This document shows, piece by piece, positions 34,190 through 43,462 of a stretch of 64,000 nt of DNA. The translations under genes were made by a program, and so were the position numbers. The notes under the pieces are model-generated. The model was not told where the DNA came from. It did no database searches and saw nothing but the letters and a program-made list of their open reading frames with translations. Origin of the DNA: Alsobacter sp045348435 (GTDB lineage: Bacteria > Pseudomonadota > Alphaproteobacteria > Rhizobiales > Beijerinckiaceae); NCBI RefSeq assembly GCF_045348435.1, contig NZ_CP157484.1:124001-188000 (forward strand). The letters are read 5' to 3'. The stretch's first letter is position 1, and each line of letters starts with the position of its first letter.

Positions 34190-36958
34190 TCAGCCGGTGT
34201 TGCGCAGCCCCGCCGCGATTCCGTTGATCGAGATGAGGATGCCGCGCTGCGCCTTGTCGTCGACCTGCCCGGCGCGCCAGCGCCGCAGGAGCTCCACCTG
34301 GAGATGGTTGAGCGGCGCGATATAGGCGAAGCGATGGGCGATCGAGCGCGCCAGCGACGGATTGTCCGCCAGCCGCTGCGTCTCGCCCGTGACCGCCTCC
34401 AGGGCCGACACGGTCCGCCGCCATTCCGCTTCGATGGCCCCGAAGATCGCCTCCGCCAGGGCGCGGTCCGGCACCAGCTCGGCGTAGCGCCGCGCCACCG
34501 CGAGATCCGCCTTGGCCAGCACCATGTCCAGGTTGGACAGCAGCGTGCGGAAGAAGGGCCACTCGGCGTTCATGCGCCGCAGGGTGGAGAGCCTGTCCTG
34601 CCGGTCCTCGGCCAGGAACGCCTCGACCGCCGATCCGAATCCGAACCAGCCCGGCAGCGTCACCCGGCTTTGCCCCCATGAGAAGCCCCACGGGATGGCC
34701 CTGAGGTCCTCGATGCGGCGGTTGGCTTTCCGCGACGCGGGCCGCGACCCGATATTGAGCTCGGCGATCTCCGCGATGGGGGTGGCGGAGAAGAAATAGT
34801 CCGTGAAGCCCGGCGTGTCGTAGACGAGCGCCCGGTAGGCGCCCATGCTCAGCGTCGACAGCGCCGCCGCGGCCTCCAGGAAGGCGGGCTCGGGCGCCTG
34901 GCGGGAGGCCACCAGCGTCGCCTCCAGCGTCGCCGCCATGATGGTCTCCAGGTTGCGGCGGCCGATCTCCGGATTGGCGTATTTGGCGTTGATGACCTCG
35001 CCCTGCTCGGTGAGGCGGATCTGCCCCTTCACGGTCCCGGGCGGCTGCGCCAGGATGGCCTGGTAGCTGGGTCCGCCGCCGCGGCCGACGGTGCCGCCGC
35101 GCCCGTGGAACAGCCGCAGCGTCAGGCCGGGCTTTTCGTCGAAGAGCTTCGCCAGCGCGGTGGATGCGCGGTAGAGCTCCCAGTTGGCGGTCAGGTAGCC
35201 GCCGTCCTTGTTGCTGTCCGAATAGCCCAGCATCACGTCCTGCTCGGCCCCGGAATTGCGCACCAGCGCCTCGATCCCGGGCAGGTCGTAGAACCTGCGC
35301 ATGATCGGCTCGGCCGCCCGCAGGTCCTCGATGGTCTCGAACAGCGGCGCGACGATCAGGTCCACGGTGGCCCGCGAGGCTTCGCCCGGCGCGAGCGTCG
35401 CCCGCATCAGCCCGCACTCCTTCTGCAGGAGCAGGACCTCCAGGAGGTCGCTGACCGTCTCGGTGTGGCTGATGATGTAGTGCCGGATGGTGTCCGGCCC
35501 GAACGCCTCGCGCAGCTCGCGCGCCCGCTCGAAGATGGCGAGCTCCGAGCGCGTGGCGTCGCTGTAGACCGCGCCGCGCACCCGCAGCGAGCGCGGCTCC
35601 TGCAGCTGCGCCAGCAGCAGCCGCTGCTTGGCCTCTTCGTCCAGCGCCGCATAGGCGGGCTCGATGCGGGCCGCGGCGAGCAGCTCCGCCAGGACGGCCT
35701 CGTGCCGGTCGGAGTTCTGGCGCAGATCCGTGGTGGCCAGGTGGAAGCCGAAGACCTCCACGGCCCGGATCAGCGGGGCCAGCCGCGAGCGGATCATGGC
35801 GCCGCCATGGTTCTGGCGCAGCGAGTCGCGGATCGTGACGAGGTCCGCCAGGAAGGCCTTCGCGCCCGGATAGGGCGCGCCGGGCGCCACCGCGTGGCGC
35901 AGCGCCTCGGCCCCGGTGAGCGCATGCAGCGTGCCGGCCAGGCGGGAATAGACCCCCGTGAGCGCCCGCCGGTACGGCTCGTCGGTGCGGTGCGGGCTCT
36001 CGTCGCCAGACCTGGCCGCCAGGGCGTTCAGGTCTGGCGTGCACGCCACCAGCGTGCGCGACATGGAGAGTTCGGCCCCCAGGTGGTGGACCTGCGTCAG
36101 GTAGTGCCGCAGCACCGTCTCGGCGTGCCGGCGCACCGCCATGTCGAGGGTGTCGACGTCGACATTGGGGTTGCCGTCGCGGTCGCCGCCAATCCAGTTG
36201 CCCATCCGGAAGAACGACGCCACCGGGCGGCCGAGCGCGTCCTCCAGCTCGGCGTAGAGGCGCGGGATCTCGGTGAGGAACGTGGATCGGTAGTAGCTCA
36301 GCGCGTTCTCGATCTCGTCGCGCACCGTCAGCTTGGCGGTGCGCAGGATGCGCGTCTGCCAGAGCTGGGCGATGCGGGCCCTGAGCAGGGCCTCGTTCTC
36401 GGCCCTGTCGCGGGCGCTCCTCAGATGGTCGCGCGCGGCGAGCAGGTCGGCGATCGCCCGTTCGGCGTCGAGCGTGCTCTTGCGCTGCACCTCGGTGGGA
36501 TGGGCGGTGAGGACGGGCGACACGAAGCCGCGCCTCAGCGCGCGCTCGATCCGGTCGGGATCCACGCCCGCGTCCCGGAGCCTCTCGAAGGTCCGCGCCA
36601 GGCTGCCGTCCTGCGGCTCGTCGACCATCTCGTGGACGGCGCGCCGGCGGACGTGGTGCCGGTCCTCGGCGAGGTTGGCCAGATGGGAGAAGTAGCTGAA
36701 GGCGCGGATGACCGAGACGGTCTCGTTCGGGCTCAGACGCTTCAGCAAAGTGTCGAGATTGCCGCCCGCGGTCGCGTCGGCCTTGCGCTGGAACGCGACC
36801 GAGAGGCGCCGGATGGCCTCCACGATCTCAAAGGCGCCTTCGCCGTCCTGCTCGCGGACGGTGTCGCCCAGGATCTGGCCGAGCAGGCGGATGTCCTCCT
36901 GCAGGGGTCGGTCCTTGTCCGACGCCTCGGACTCGGGCGGAGCGATCGTCGTCCCCAT
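34190..36958 (-). CDS. ppc: Phosphoenolpyruvate carboxylase
   Basis: Carboxylates phosphoenolpyruvate to oxaloacetate, refilling the TCA cycle. The 922-residue protein has all the hallmarks: the active-site histidine in AHPTEVQRKS (His153), GNWIGGDRDGNP, the glycine loop GRGGTVGRGGGPS, and FSWGQSRVTLPGWFG. The C-terminus ends RNTG, the invariant regulatory tail of Ppc; here aspartate is the usual inhibitor. It is a single-gene unit with 68 bp before the start and the nudC gene upstream on the same strand. Confidence 0.96.
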   Translation of the reverse strand: MGTTIAPPESEASDKDRPLQEDIRLLGQILGDTVREQDGEGAFEIVEAIRRLSVAFQRKADATAGGNLDTLLKRLSPNETVSVIRAFSYFSHLANLAEDRHHVRRRAVHEMVDEPQDGSLARTFERLRDAGVDPDRIERALRRGFVSPVLTAHPTEVQRKSTLDAERAIADLLAARDHLRSARDRAENEALLRARIAQLWQTRILRTAKLTVRDEIENALSYYRSTFLTEIPRLYAELEDALGRPVASFFRMGNWIGGDRDGNPNVDVDTLDMAVRRHAETVLRHYLTQVHHLGAELSMSRTLVACTPDLNALAARSGDESPHRTDEPYRRALTGVYSRLAGTLHALTGAEALRHAVAPGAPYPGAKAFLADLVTIRDSLRQNHGGAMIRSRLAPLIRAVEVFGFHLATTDLRQNSDRHEAVLAELLAAARIEPAYAALDEEAKQRLLLAQLQEPRSLRVRGAVYSDATRSELAIFERARELREAFGPDTIRHYIISHTETVSDLLEVLLLQKECGLMRATLAPGEASRATVDLIVAPLFETIEDLRAAEPIMRRFYDLPGIEALVRNSGAEQDVMLGYSDSNKDGGYLTANWELYRASTALAKLFDEKPGLTLRLFHGRGGTVGRGGGPSYQAILAQPPGTVKGQIRLTEQGEVINAKYANPEIGRRNLETIMAATLEATLVASRQAPEPAFLEAAAALSTLSMGAYRALVYDTPGFTDYFFSATPIAEIAELNIGSRPASRKANRRIEDLRAIPWGFSWGQSRVTLPGWFGFGSAVEAFLAEDRQDRLSTLRRMNAEWPFFRTLLSNLDMVLAKADLAVARRYAELVPDRALAEAIFGAIEAEWRRTVSALEAVTGETQRLADNPSLARSIAHRFAYIAPLNHLQVELLRRWRAGQVDDKAQRGILISINGIAAGLRNTG

Positions 36959-37026
36959 CGGGCCGCACCTCTTGGCGAATCACTGAATCAACGCCGACGC
37001 CATGCAAGCCGCGGTCCAGCTCGAGG

Positions 37027-38013
37027 TCAGCCCGCGCGGGACGCCCGGAAATCCTCCCCGTCCTCGGCCCAGGCGCGCAGAAGTCCGTGCGCGATGGCGA
37101 TGGGCGGGGGACAGCCGATCCCGTCCGGATGCTGGCCCTTCAGCATGCTGCGGACCTCGTCCCGCGTAAACCAGCGGGCGTCCTCGAGCTCCTTGAAGTC
37201 GACCGTGAGATCGTCGGCCAGCGCCTCGGCCACGCAGCCGATCATCAGCGACGCCGGGAACGGCCAGGGCTGGGACGCCAGGTAGCGCACCTGTCCGGTC
37301 TGGACGCCCGCCTCCTCGAACAGCTCGCGGCGGACCGCGTCCTCCAGCGTCTCGCCCGGCTCCAGGAAACCCGCCAGGCAGGAATAGACGCCCTTGACGA
37401 AGCGCGCCTGCCGGCCGAGCACGCAGCGGTCGCCCCGCACGGCCAGCATGATCACTACCGGGTCCGTGCGCGGGAAATGCTGCGCCTCGCAGGCGGGGCA
37501 TTCGCGCTTCCACCCGGCCGACCCCACCCTGGTGGGCTGCCCGCAATTCGAGCAGAAGCGATGCCGCTGGTGCCAATGCATCAGGCTCTTGGCCTGGGCC
37601 AGCACGCCCAGCATCGGCGGGGGCAGCAGCCCCTGCATGGCGATGGAGCGCAGGTCGATGGCCACCAGGTCGTCGCCGCCCTGGTCGTTCTCAGGGGCCG
37701 GCGCGTCCAGCAGCGCGGCGTAGACGGGCGCGTCGCCGTCGAGGCCGAGAAAGGCCTCCTCCCGCACCGAGCCCATGTCGGCCACTTCGGCCGGACTGAA
37801 CAGCGCGTCATGGCCCTCCGCGACGCGCCGCAGCACCGGGACGTCGCCGCGCAGCACCACGCTGCGGGCCTTCGGGGAGGCGGCGAGGCCGGCGAGGTAG
37901 TCGGCATCGTCCCGGTGCTCGGCGCGCCGGTCCAGCCGGTTGACCGAATAGCCGAGGCTGGCCGACCGTTCGGCGCGCTCGCCGGGGACGGGGGGACTGG
38001 AAGGCGTGGACAT
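37027..38013 (-). CDS. nudC: NAD(+) diphosphatase NudC
   Basis: A Nudix hydrolase that cleaves NADH and NAD, and in E. coli also NAD-capped RNA. The 328-residue protein has an N-terminal domain, a zinc ribbon (CSNCGQPT and CPACEAQH), the Nudix box GFLEPGETLEDAVRRELFEE continuing AGV, and SQPWPFPAS, the NADH-specific motif. The ATG at 38013 is chosen because the upstream reading frame overlaps the HIT gene. It lies 23 bp after the HIT gene, and the two nucleotide-handling genes are probably co-transcribed. Confidence 0.94.
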   Translation of the reverse strand: MSTPSSPPVPGERAERSASLGYSVNRLDRRAEHRDDADYLAGLAASPKARSVVLRGDVPVLRRVAEGHDALFSPAEVADMGSVREEAFLGLDGDAPVYAALLDAPAPENDQGGDDLVAIDLRSIAMQGLLPPPMLGVLAQAKSLMHWHQRHRFCSNCGQPTRVGSAGWKRECPACEAQHFPRTDPVVIMLAVRGDRCVLGRQARFVKGVYSCLAGFLEPGETLEDAVRRELFEEAGVQTGQVRYLASQPWPFPASLMIGCVAEALADDLTVDFKELEDARWFTRDEVRSMLKGQHPDGIGCPPPIAIAHGLLRAWAEDGEDFRASRAG

Positions 38014-38036
38014 CGGCGTCTCCGGATGAGGCGGTT

Positions 38037-38462
38037 TCAGATCCGCCCGAAGGCGCGCGAGAGCATGGCCAGGCGCTCTTCGAGCTCGGCCGCCCCGTAG
38101 GGCGTGGGCGAACCGGCGCCCCAGACGGGACGCGGCCAGGCCTCGTCGGTCTTGAACCGTCCGACCACATGGACGTGCAGCTGCGCCACCATGTTGCCGA
38201 TCGCCCCGATATTCAGCTTGTCCGGCCGGAACAGCGTCTGCACGACCCGCGACGCCTGGGTGATCTCGCCGAACAGGCAGGCTTGCTCGGCGTCGGCGAG
38301 GTCCAGGATCTCGCGCACGCCCGCGCGGCGCGGCACGAGGATCAGCCAGGGATAGCGCGCATGCTTCATCAGCAGCACGCGCGAGAGCGTGAGGTCGCCG
38401 ACCGTGCAGGCGTCGGCGGCGAGCTGCGGATCGAGCGCGAAGGGGGCGGAGGAGGGCGTCAT
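38037..38462 (-). CDS. HIT-family hydrolase
   Basis: A 141-residue histidine-triad protein. The catalytic motif is QLHVHVVGRF; the last histidine of the classical HxHxHxx is missing, as in the branch that hydrolyses diadenosine polyphosphates or related nucleotides. The N-terminus is LDPQLAADACTVGDLTLSRV and a conserved PWLILVPRR follows. It starts at 38462 (MTPSSAPFAL) and precedes nudC. The physiological substrate is not known. Confidence 0.88.
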   Translation of the reverse strand: MTPSSAPFALDPQLAADACTVGDLTLSRVLLMKHARYPWLILVPRRAGVREILDLADAEQACLFGEITQASRVVQTLFRPDKLNIGAIGNMVAQLHVHVVGRFKTDEAWPRPVWGAGSPTPYGAAELEERLAMLSRAFGRI

Positions 38463-38524
38463 GGCGGGGCACGCTAATCCAATCCGGGCGATTTGAGATG
38501 CGCTTTTCGCAGGCTCCCGCCCGC

Positions 38525-38553
38525 TTGTAATCGCATCCCAGATCGCCGATATA
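38525..38553 (+). promoter_or_regulatory. ffs: Promoter of the SRP RNA gene
   Basis: TTGTAA at 38525-38530 is followed after 17 bp by GATATA at 38548-38553. The predicted start, about 7 bases on, coincides with the 5' end of the folded RNA near 38559. That agreement makes the call reasonable. Confidence 0.6.
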
Positions 38554-38558
38554 GGGGA

Positions 38559-38656
38559 CGGGAGGTTGGTGGTGGACGTTCCACTCGCCAACCGGGTCAG
38601 GTCCGGAAGGAAGCAGCCCTAACGAGAATCGGGCGGGTTACCGTCCAGCCTCCCAC
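38559..38656 (+). ncRNA. ffs: Signal recognition particle RNA, small bacterial type (4.5S)
   Basis: The RNA component of the signal recognition particle, which binds Ffh and directs ribosomes making membrane proteins to the translocon. The domain IV core is unmistakable: GGTCAGGTCCGGAAGG at 38595-38610 followed by AAGCAGCCCTAACGAG (the GGAA tetraloop and the symmetric and asymmetric loops). The terminal helix pairs GGGAGG near 38559-38564 with CCTCCC near 38649-38654. The ends are estimated from the pairing. It lies between the HIT gene and dnaX, the usual place in alphaproteobacteria. Confidence 0.95.
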
Positions 38657-38749
38657 CCTTCGCGGCACATTCTGGCCTCGATCGAAAGGGCTCCGCCGCG
38701 ACCGCCGGCAGAGCCGTCGCACCCCGGCCATGCGTCACCACAAGGCCCG

Positions 38750-40636
38750 ATGAGCGACGAAACCATCCCCCCGCAGGACAACGCGACGTTTGACGACGGC
38801 CCCGGCCTTCCGGGGCTCGACGCGCCGCGCGACGCCGGGCCGGCGGCCTCCGCCGTCACGCCCTACCGGGTGCTGGCGCGCAAATATCGTCCGCAGACCT
38901 TCGACGACCTGATCGGCCAGGACGCGATGGTGCGCACGCTGCGCAACTCCTTCGCCTCCGGGCGCATCCCGCAGGCCTGGATCCTGACCGGCGTGCGCGG
39001 CGTCGGCAAGACGACCACGGCCCGCATCCTGGCCCGCGGGCTCAACTATCTGCGCCAGGACGGGACGGGCGGCCCGACCGTCGAACTGCCCGACGAAGGC
39101 GTGCATTGCCGCGCCATCATGGAGTCGCGTCACGTCGACGTGCTGGAGATGGACGCCGCCTCCCACACGGGCGTCGACGACGTCCGCCAGATCACCGACG
39201 GCATCCGCTATTCCCCGGCCTCGGCCCGCTACAAGGTCTACATCATCGACGAGGTCCACATGCTCTCCGAGAAGGCGTTCAACGCCTTCCTGAAGACGCT
39301 GGAGGAGCCGCCGCCGCACGCCAAATTCGTCTTCGCCACGACCGAGATCCGCAAGGTCCCGGTCACAATCCTGTCGCGCTGCCAGCGCTTCGACCTCCGG
39401 CGCGTGGACGCCTCCCTGCTGGTCCGGCATCTCGACCGCATCTGCGCCCAGGAGGGCGTCACGATCGACGCCGAGGCGCTCGCCATGCTGGCGCGGGCGG
39501 CCGAAGGCTCGGTCCGCGATTCGCTGTCGCTGCTCGACCAGGCGATCGCCCACGGGGCGGGCCGCATCGACGCCGAGACGGTCCGCACCATGCTGGGCCT
39601 GGCCGATCGCGGCCGCGTCATCGACCTGTTCGAGGCGGTGATGAAGGGCGACGTCGCCTCCGCCTTGGCGGAGCTGCGCGACCAGTATGATTCCGGCGCG
39701 GATCCGGCCGTGATCCTGGGCGACCTCGCCGAATTCGTTCATTTCGTCACCCGGCTGAAGATCGTGCCCGACGCGGCGCGCGAATCCAGCGTCACCGAGG
39801 TCGAGCGGGTCCGGGGCCAGGCCGCCGCGGCGCTTCCCATGCGCGTGCTGTCGCGCGCCTGGCAGATGCTGCTGAAGGGCGTCGCCGAGGTGAAGGATTC
39901 GCCCAAGCCCATCGCTTCCGCCGAAATGGCGCTGGTGCGGCTGGCCTATGCGGCCGACCTGCCCACTCCCGACGAAGCGCTGCGGGCGATGCGCGACGCG
40001 CCCGCCGGTTCGCCGGGGGCCGCCCCGTCCTCGCCCGGCCCCGGAGGCGGCGCCAGGGCCTCGTCGCCGGACGGCGGCGGCCGGGCCTCCGCCCTCAGCG
40101 TCGCGACCCGGTCCGAACTGCGCCCCTCCGCGTCGCCCGCGCCGGCGCGCAGCCCCGCCGCGTTGGCGGCGATCCGCATCAACAGGTTCGAGGACCTGGT
40201 GGCGCTCGCGGCCGAGAAGCGCGACATCACCATGAAGCTCGCGCTGGAGAACGACGTCCGGCTGGTGCGCTTCGAGGACGGAGCGCTGGAGTTCGCCCCG
40301 ACCGAAACCGCCTCGCCGCAGCTCGGCAGCGAGCTGTCGAAGCGGCTGGCGGACTGGACCGGCCGGCGCTGGATCGTGGCGCTCTCCTCCGAGCCGGGCC
40401 AGCCGACGTTGCGCGAGAAGATCGCGGCCGAGGAGCGCGACCGCCTGACCAACGTCCAGGCTCATCCGCTCGTCCGCTCCGTCCTGGACGCCTTCCCGGG
40501 CGCCAAGATCGTCGACATCCGCGACTCTCAGCCGGAGCCGCCCGAAGACGCCGAAGCGGCGGTCGAAGCCGCCCTCGCGCAGGGCGGGATCGATCCGGCC
40601 GGCCTTGGCCTCGACGGCTTCGACGACGACCTCTGA
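38750..40636 (+). CDS. dnaX: DNA polymerase III subunits gamma and tau
   Basis: The clamp-loader ATPase of the replicase. The 628-residue protein opens with a 35-residue Pro/Asp-rich tail before the AAA+ domain (RVLARKYRPQTFDDLIGQD). It has Walker A GVRGVGKTT, Walker B VYIIDEVHML, and sensor 1 FATTEIRKVPVTILSR. The zinc-binding cysteine cluster of the E. coli protein is reduced to a single Cys in EGVHCRAIMESRH. This degeneration is usual in alphaproteobacteria. A Ser/Pro/Gly/Ala linker leads to a C-terminal tau domain. The ybaB and recR genes follow, a classical recombination and replication unit. Confidence 0.95.
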   Translation: MSDETIPPQDNATFDDGPGLPGLDAPRDAGPAASAVTPYRVLARKYRPQTFDDLIGQDAMVRTLRNSFASGRIPQAWILTGVRGVGKTTTARILARGLNYLRQDGTGGPTVELPDEGVHCRAIMESRHVDVLEMDAASHTGVDDVRQITDGIRYSPASARYKVYIIDEVHMLSEKAFNAFLKTLEEPPPHAKFVFATTEIRKVPVTILSRCQRFDLRRVDASLLVRHLDRICAQEGVTIDAEALAMLARAAEGSVRDSLSLLDQAIAHGAGRIDAETVRTMLGLADRGRVIDLFEAVMKGDVASALAELRDQYDSGADPAVILGDLAEFVHFVTRLKIVPDAARESSVTEVERVRGQAAAALPMRVLSRAWQMLLKGVAEVKDSPKPIASAEMALVRLAYAADLPTPDEALRAMRDAPAGSPGAAPSSPGPGGGARASSPDGGGRASALSVATRSELRPSASPAPARSPAALAAIRINRFEDLVALAAEKRDITMKLALENDVRLVRFEDGALEFAPTETASPQLGSELSKRLADWTGRRWIVALSSEPGQPTLREKIAAEERDRLTNVQAHPLVRSVLDAFPGAKIVDIRDSQPEPPEDAEAAVEAALAQGGIDPAGLGLDGFDDDL

Positions 40637-40661
40637 CCCCCTCTTCCACCAGGAGCCTCAC

Positions 40662-40982
40662 ATGAAGGACATCATGGGCATGATGAAGAAGGTCCAGGAG
40701 ATGCAGTCCAAGATGACTGCGCTCCAGGACGAGCTCGAAACCCTCGAAGTCGAGGGCGCCGCCGGCGGCGGGATGGTCAAGGCGACGATGACCGCCAAGG
40801 GGCAGGTCAAGTCCGTCTCGATCGACGACAGCCTGCTGAATGCGGACGAGAAGGACATCCTCGAGGACCTCATCATCGCGGCCATGAACGACGCCCGCGG
40901 AAAGGCCGACCGGGCCGCGCAGGAGAAGATGTCGTCGATCACGGCCGGCCTGCCCATCCCGCCCGGCATGAAGCTTTTCTGA
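40662..40982 (+). CDS. ybaB: YbaB/EbfC nucleoid-associated protein
   Basis: A 106-residue DNA-binding protein of the YbaB/EbfC family. It forms a small dimer with a coiled N-terminal helix (KDIMGMMKKVQEMQSKM) and the family core GGGMVKATMTAKGQVKSVSI. The end is GLPIPPGMKLF, as in homologues. It starts 25 bp after dnaX, with AGGAG nearby, and is 3 bp before recR. The order dnaX-ybaB-recR is widely conserved, and a role in recombination or chromosome organisation is presumed. Confidence 0.95.
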   Translation: MKDIMGMMKKVQEMQSKMTALQDELETLEVEGAAGGGMVKATMTAKGQVKSVSIDDSLLNADEKDILEDLIIAAMNDARGKADRAAQEKMSSITAGLPIPPGMKLF

Positions 40983-40985
40983 TCC

Positions 40986-41588
40986 ATGGCGTCCACCAGC
41001 GGTCCGGAGATCGAGCGGCTGATCCAGCTCCTGGCGCGCCTGCCGGGGCTCGGCCCGCGGTCGGCCCGGCGGGCCGCGCTGCACCTCATCAAGAAGCGCG
41101 AGCAGCTGCTGGGCCCGCTGGCGGACGCCATCAGGGTCGCCAATGAGCGCGTGGTGGTGTGCTCGACCTGCGGCAATGTCGATACGTCGGATCCGTGCAC
41201 GCTGTGCCGCGACACGCGCCGCGACGATGCGGTGCTGGTTTTGGTGGAGGACGTGGCCGACCTGTGGGCGCTGGAGCGCGCCCAGGTGATCAATGGCCGC
41301 TACCACGTGCTGGGCGGCACGCTCTCGGCGCTGGACGGCGTCGGCCCGAAGGATCTCAACCTCGACAGGCTCGTGGCGCGCGTCGCCGAGGGCGGGGTCC
41401 AGGAGGTGATCCTGGCCCTGAACGCCACCGTGGACGGGCAGACCACGGCCCATTACGTGACCGACCTGCTGTCGCATCTGCCCGTCAAGGTGAGCCGGCT
41501 GGCCCACGGCGTTCCGGTGGGCGGCGAGCTGGACTATCTCGACGAGGGCACTCTGGCGGCCGCCTTCCGGCAGCGCACGGCGCTCTGA
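40986..41588 (+). CDS. recR: Recombination mediator protein RecR
   Basis: Part of the RecFOR pathway, which loads RecA on gapped DNA. The 200-residue protein has a helix-hairpin-helix (LARLPGLGPRSARRAALHL), a zinc finger with Cys59, Cys62, Cys71 and Cys74 in CSTCGNVDTSDPCTLC, and a Toprim domain with VLVEDVADLWALE and LNATVDGQTTAHY. It follows ybaB by 3 bp. Its stop lies 7 bp from the convergent rmuC stop. Confidence 0.96.
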   Translation: MASTSGPEIERLIQLLARLPGLGPRSARRAALHLIKKREQLLGPLADAIRVANERVVVCSTCGNVDTSDPCTLCRDTRRDDAVLVLVEDVADLWALERAQVINGRYHVLGGTLSALDGVGPKDLNLDRLVARVAEGGVQEVILALNATVDGQTTAHYVTDLLSHLPVKVSRLAHGVPVGGELDYLDEGTLAAAFRQRTAL

Positions 41589-41595
41589 CGCCGCC

Positions 41596-42795
41596 TCACT
41601 CGGCCGCGTAGCTCCGCCCCAGGGGGTTCGGCAGGCTCTCGGCCGGCGGCGCCGCCTCGACCTTCGCGCCCGGCGCTTCGAACTCCATCGCCTCGATCCG
41701 CTCGCCCCGCTTCAGGACCTTGTCGGCGGAGGTGACGATCATGCCGACATCGTCGGACGCCTGCCGGAAATGGCCGTCGAGCTTGACCGTGCGGTCGCGC
41801 AGCCGGCGCACGTCCTCGATCAGCTTGCCGACCTCGGCCTGGATCTGGTGCGCCTGCTCGCGCATGCGCGCGTCGCGCACGATGGCCTGCATGACCTGGA
41901 TGGCCATCGAGAGGAGCGAGGGCGACACGATCAGCACCCTCGCCCGGTGGGCGCGCTGAACGAGGTCCTCGAAATGCTCCTGCAGGTCCGCGAACAGCGA
42001 TTCGGCCGGCACGAACAGCACCGCGATGTCCTGCGTCTCGCCGGGGATGAGGTATTTGTCGGCGATGTCCTTCACATGCGCGCCGACATCGGCGCGCACC
42101 CGCTGCATGGCGCTGCGCCGCGCCTCGTCCCCCTGCGCCTCGCGGAAGGCCGTGAAGCCCTCGAGCGGAAATTTGGCGTCAACCACCAGCGGCCGGTCGT
42201 CGCCGGGCAGCCGGATCACGCAATCGGGCCGGCGGCCGGAGGAGAGCAGGGCCTGGAACTCGTAGGCCGCCGGCGGCAGGGCGTCCCTGACGATCGCCTC
42301 CATGCGGCCCTGGCCGAAGGCGCCGCGGGTTTGCTTGTTGGACAGGATGTCCTTGAGCGACAGCACCTCGCCGGTGAGGTCGGTCAGGCGCTTCTGCGCG
42401 GCGTCGATCACGGCGAGCCGCTCGTTCAGCTTGCTCAGATTCTCGCTCGTCTGCCGCGAGGTCGCGTTCAGCCCGTCTCCCACCCGGTTCTGCAGGCTGT
42501 CCAGCCGCTCGGCGATCAGCCGCACGAGGTCGGCCTGCCGATTGCCGAAGACCTCGCCGATGGTCTGCATCCGGCCGGTCATCTCGGACTGGATCTGGGT
42601 AAGCGCGGCCAGCTTTTCGTCCAGCTCGCGCTGGCGCTCGATCGCGCCGGCGGCCTCCAGGCTGCGCTCCCGGGAGGCGCGGCCCGCCGACAAGGCGAGC
42701 CAGAACAGGCCCAGCACCGCGGCGCCCAGAAGGGCGAGCACGGCCTCTCCCCATGTGACGGCGTGCCCGCCGACGATCAGGATGACGCGATCCAT
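41596..42795 (-). CDS. rmuC: DNA recombination protein RmuC
   Basis: A 399-residue protein with one N-terminal membrane helix (about 12-36, AVLALLGAAVLGLFWLALSAG), a coiled-coil region of about 40-150, and the RmuC domain from about 155. Its core contains RGAFGQGRMEAIVRDALPP, VVDAKFPLEGFTAF and YLIPGETQDIAVLFVPAES. It is a predicted PD-(D/E)xK-like nuclease that limits genome rearrangements. The start MDRVILIVGG at 42795 is chosen because the upstream extension (RAAKIKPFRFRSRHG) is unlike homologues. It is divergent from def, 110 bp away. Confidence 0.9.
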   Translation of the reverse strand: MDRVILIVGGHAVTWGEAVLALLGAAVLGLFWLALSAGRASRERSLEAAGAIERQRELDEKLAALTQIQSEMTGRMQTIGEVFGNRQADLVRLIAERLDSLQNRVGDGLNATSRQTSENLSKLNERLAVIDAAQKRLTDLTGEVLSLKDILSNKQTRGAFGQGRMEAIVRDALPPAAYEFQALLSSGRRPDCVIRLPGDDRPLVVDAKFPLEGFTAFREAQGDEARRSAMQRVRADVGAHVKDIADKYLIPGETQDIAVLFVPAESLFADLQEHFEDLVQRAHRARVLIVSPSLLSMAIQVMQAIVRDARMREQAHQIQAEVGKLIEDVRRLRDRTVKLDGHFRQASDDVGMIVTSADKVLKRGERIEAMEFEAPGAKVEAAPPAESLPNPLGRSYAAE

Positions 42796-42905
42796 GCCGG
42801 CACAGTACCGCGATTCGCCCCCATGGCGAGAACGAAAACGGAACGGTTTGATTTTGGCCGCCCGAGTGTTTATCTCGGGCACGTTTTCAAAGAGCGGCGC
42901 CCTCC

Positions 42906-43418
42906 ATGTCTGTCCGACCGATCCTGATCATCCCCGACTCCAAGCTGCGGCTCGTCTCGGCGCCCGTCGCCAAGCCCGCGCGCGAGCTCGCGTCGCTGAT
43001 CGACGACATGTTCGAGACCATGTACGACGCCCCGGGCATCGGGCTGGCGGCGATCCAGATTGGCGTCCCCGAGCGGGTGATCACGGTCGACCTCGCCCGC
43101 GAGGGCGAGGACAAGCAGCCGCTCGCCCTCATCAATCCGCAGGTGCTGTGGACCTCCGAGGAGCGCTCGGTTTACGAGGAGGGCTGCCTGTCGATCCCCG
43201 ACTTCTACGAGGAGGTGGAGCGTCCCGCCAAGGTGCGGGTGCGGTTCACCGACCGGGGAGGCGCCGAGTGCGAGATCGAGGCCGACGGCCTGCTCGCCAC
43301 CTGCATCCAGCATGAGATCGACCATCTCGAAGGCAAGCTCTTCATCGACCACATCTCCAAGCTGAAGCGCGACCGGGTGATGAAGAAATTCGCCAAGCAG
43401 GCCCGGCGCGAGGCCTGA
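42906..43418 (+). CDS. def: Peptide deformylase
   Basis: Removes the formyl group from the N-terminal methionine of new proteins. The 170-residue protein has the three motifs: GIGLAAIQIG (44-53), EEGCLSIPD (91-99, Cys94) and QHEIDHLEGKLF (135-146, His136 and His140 with catalytic Glu137). These bind Fe or Zn. The start MSVRPILIIP at 42906 follows a short leader after the divergent rmuC. fmt is 44 bp downstream, so the formylation cycle genes lie together. Confidence 0.96.
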   Translation: MSVRPILIIPDSKLRLVSAPVAKPARELASLIDDMFETMYDAPGIGLAAIQIGVPERVITVDLAREGEDKQPLALINPQVLWTSEERSVYEEGCLSIPDFYEEVERPAKVRVRFTDRGGAECEIEADGLLATCIQHEIDHLEGKLFIDHISKLKRDRVMKKFAKQARREA

Positions 43419-43462
43419 GCCGTTCCCGCCGCGCCAGCGGCCGACCTGAACACGGGTGACTG

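Noticed and set aside
35105..37285. 726-codon plus-strand reading frame
   Set aside because: It is the antisense of ppc and shows no domain; ppc itself is unmistakable.
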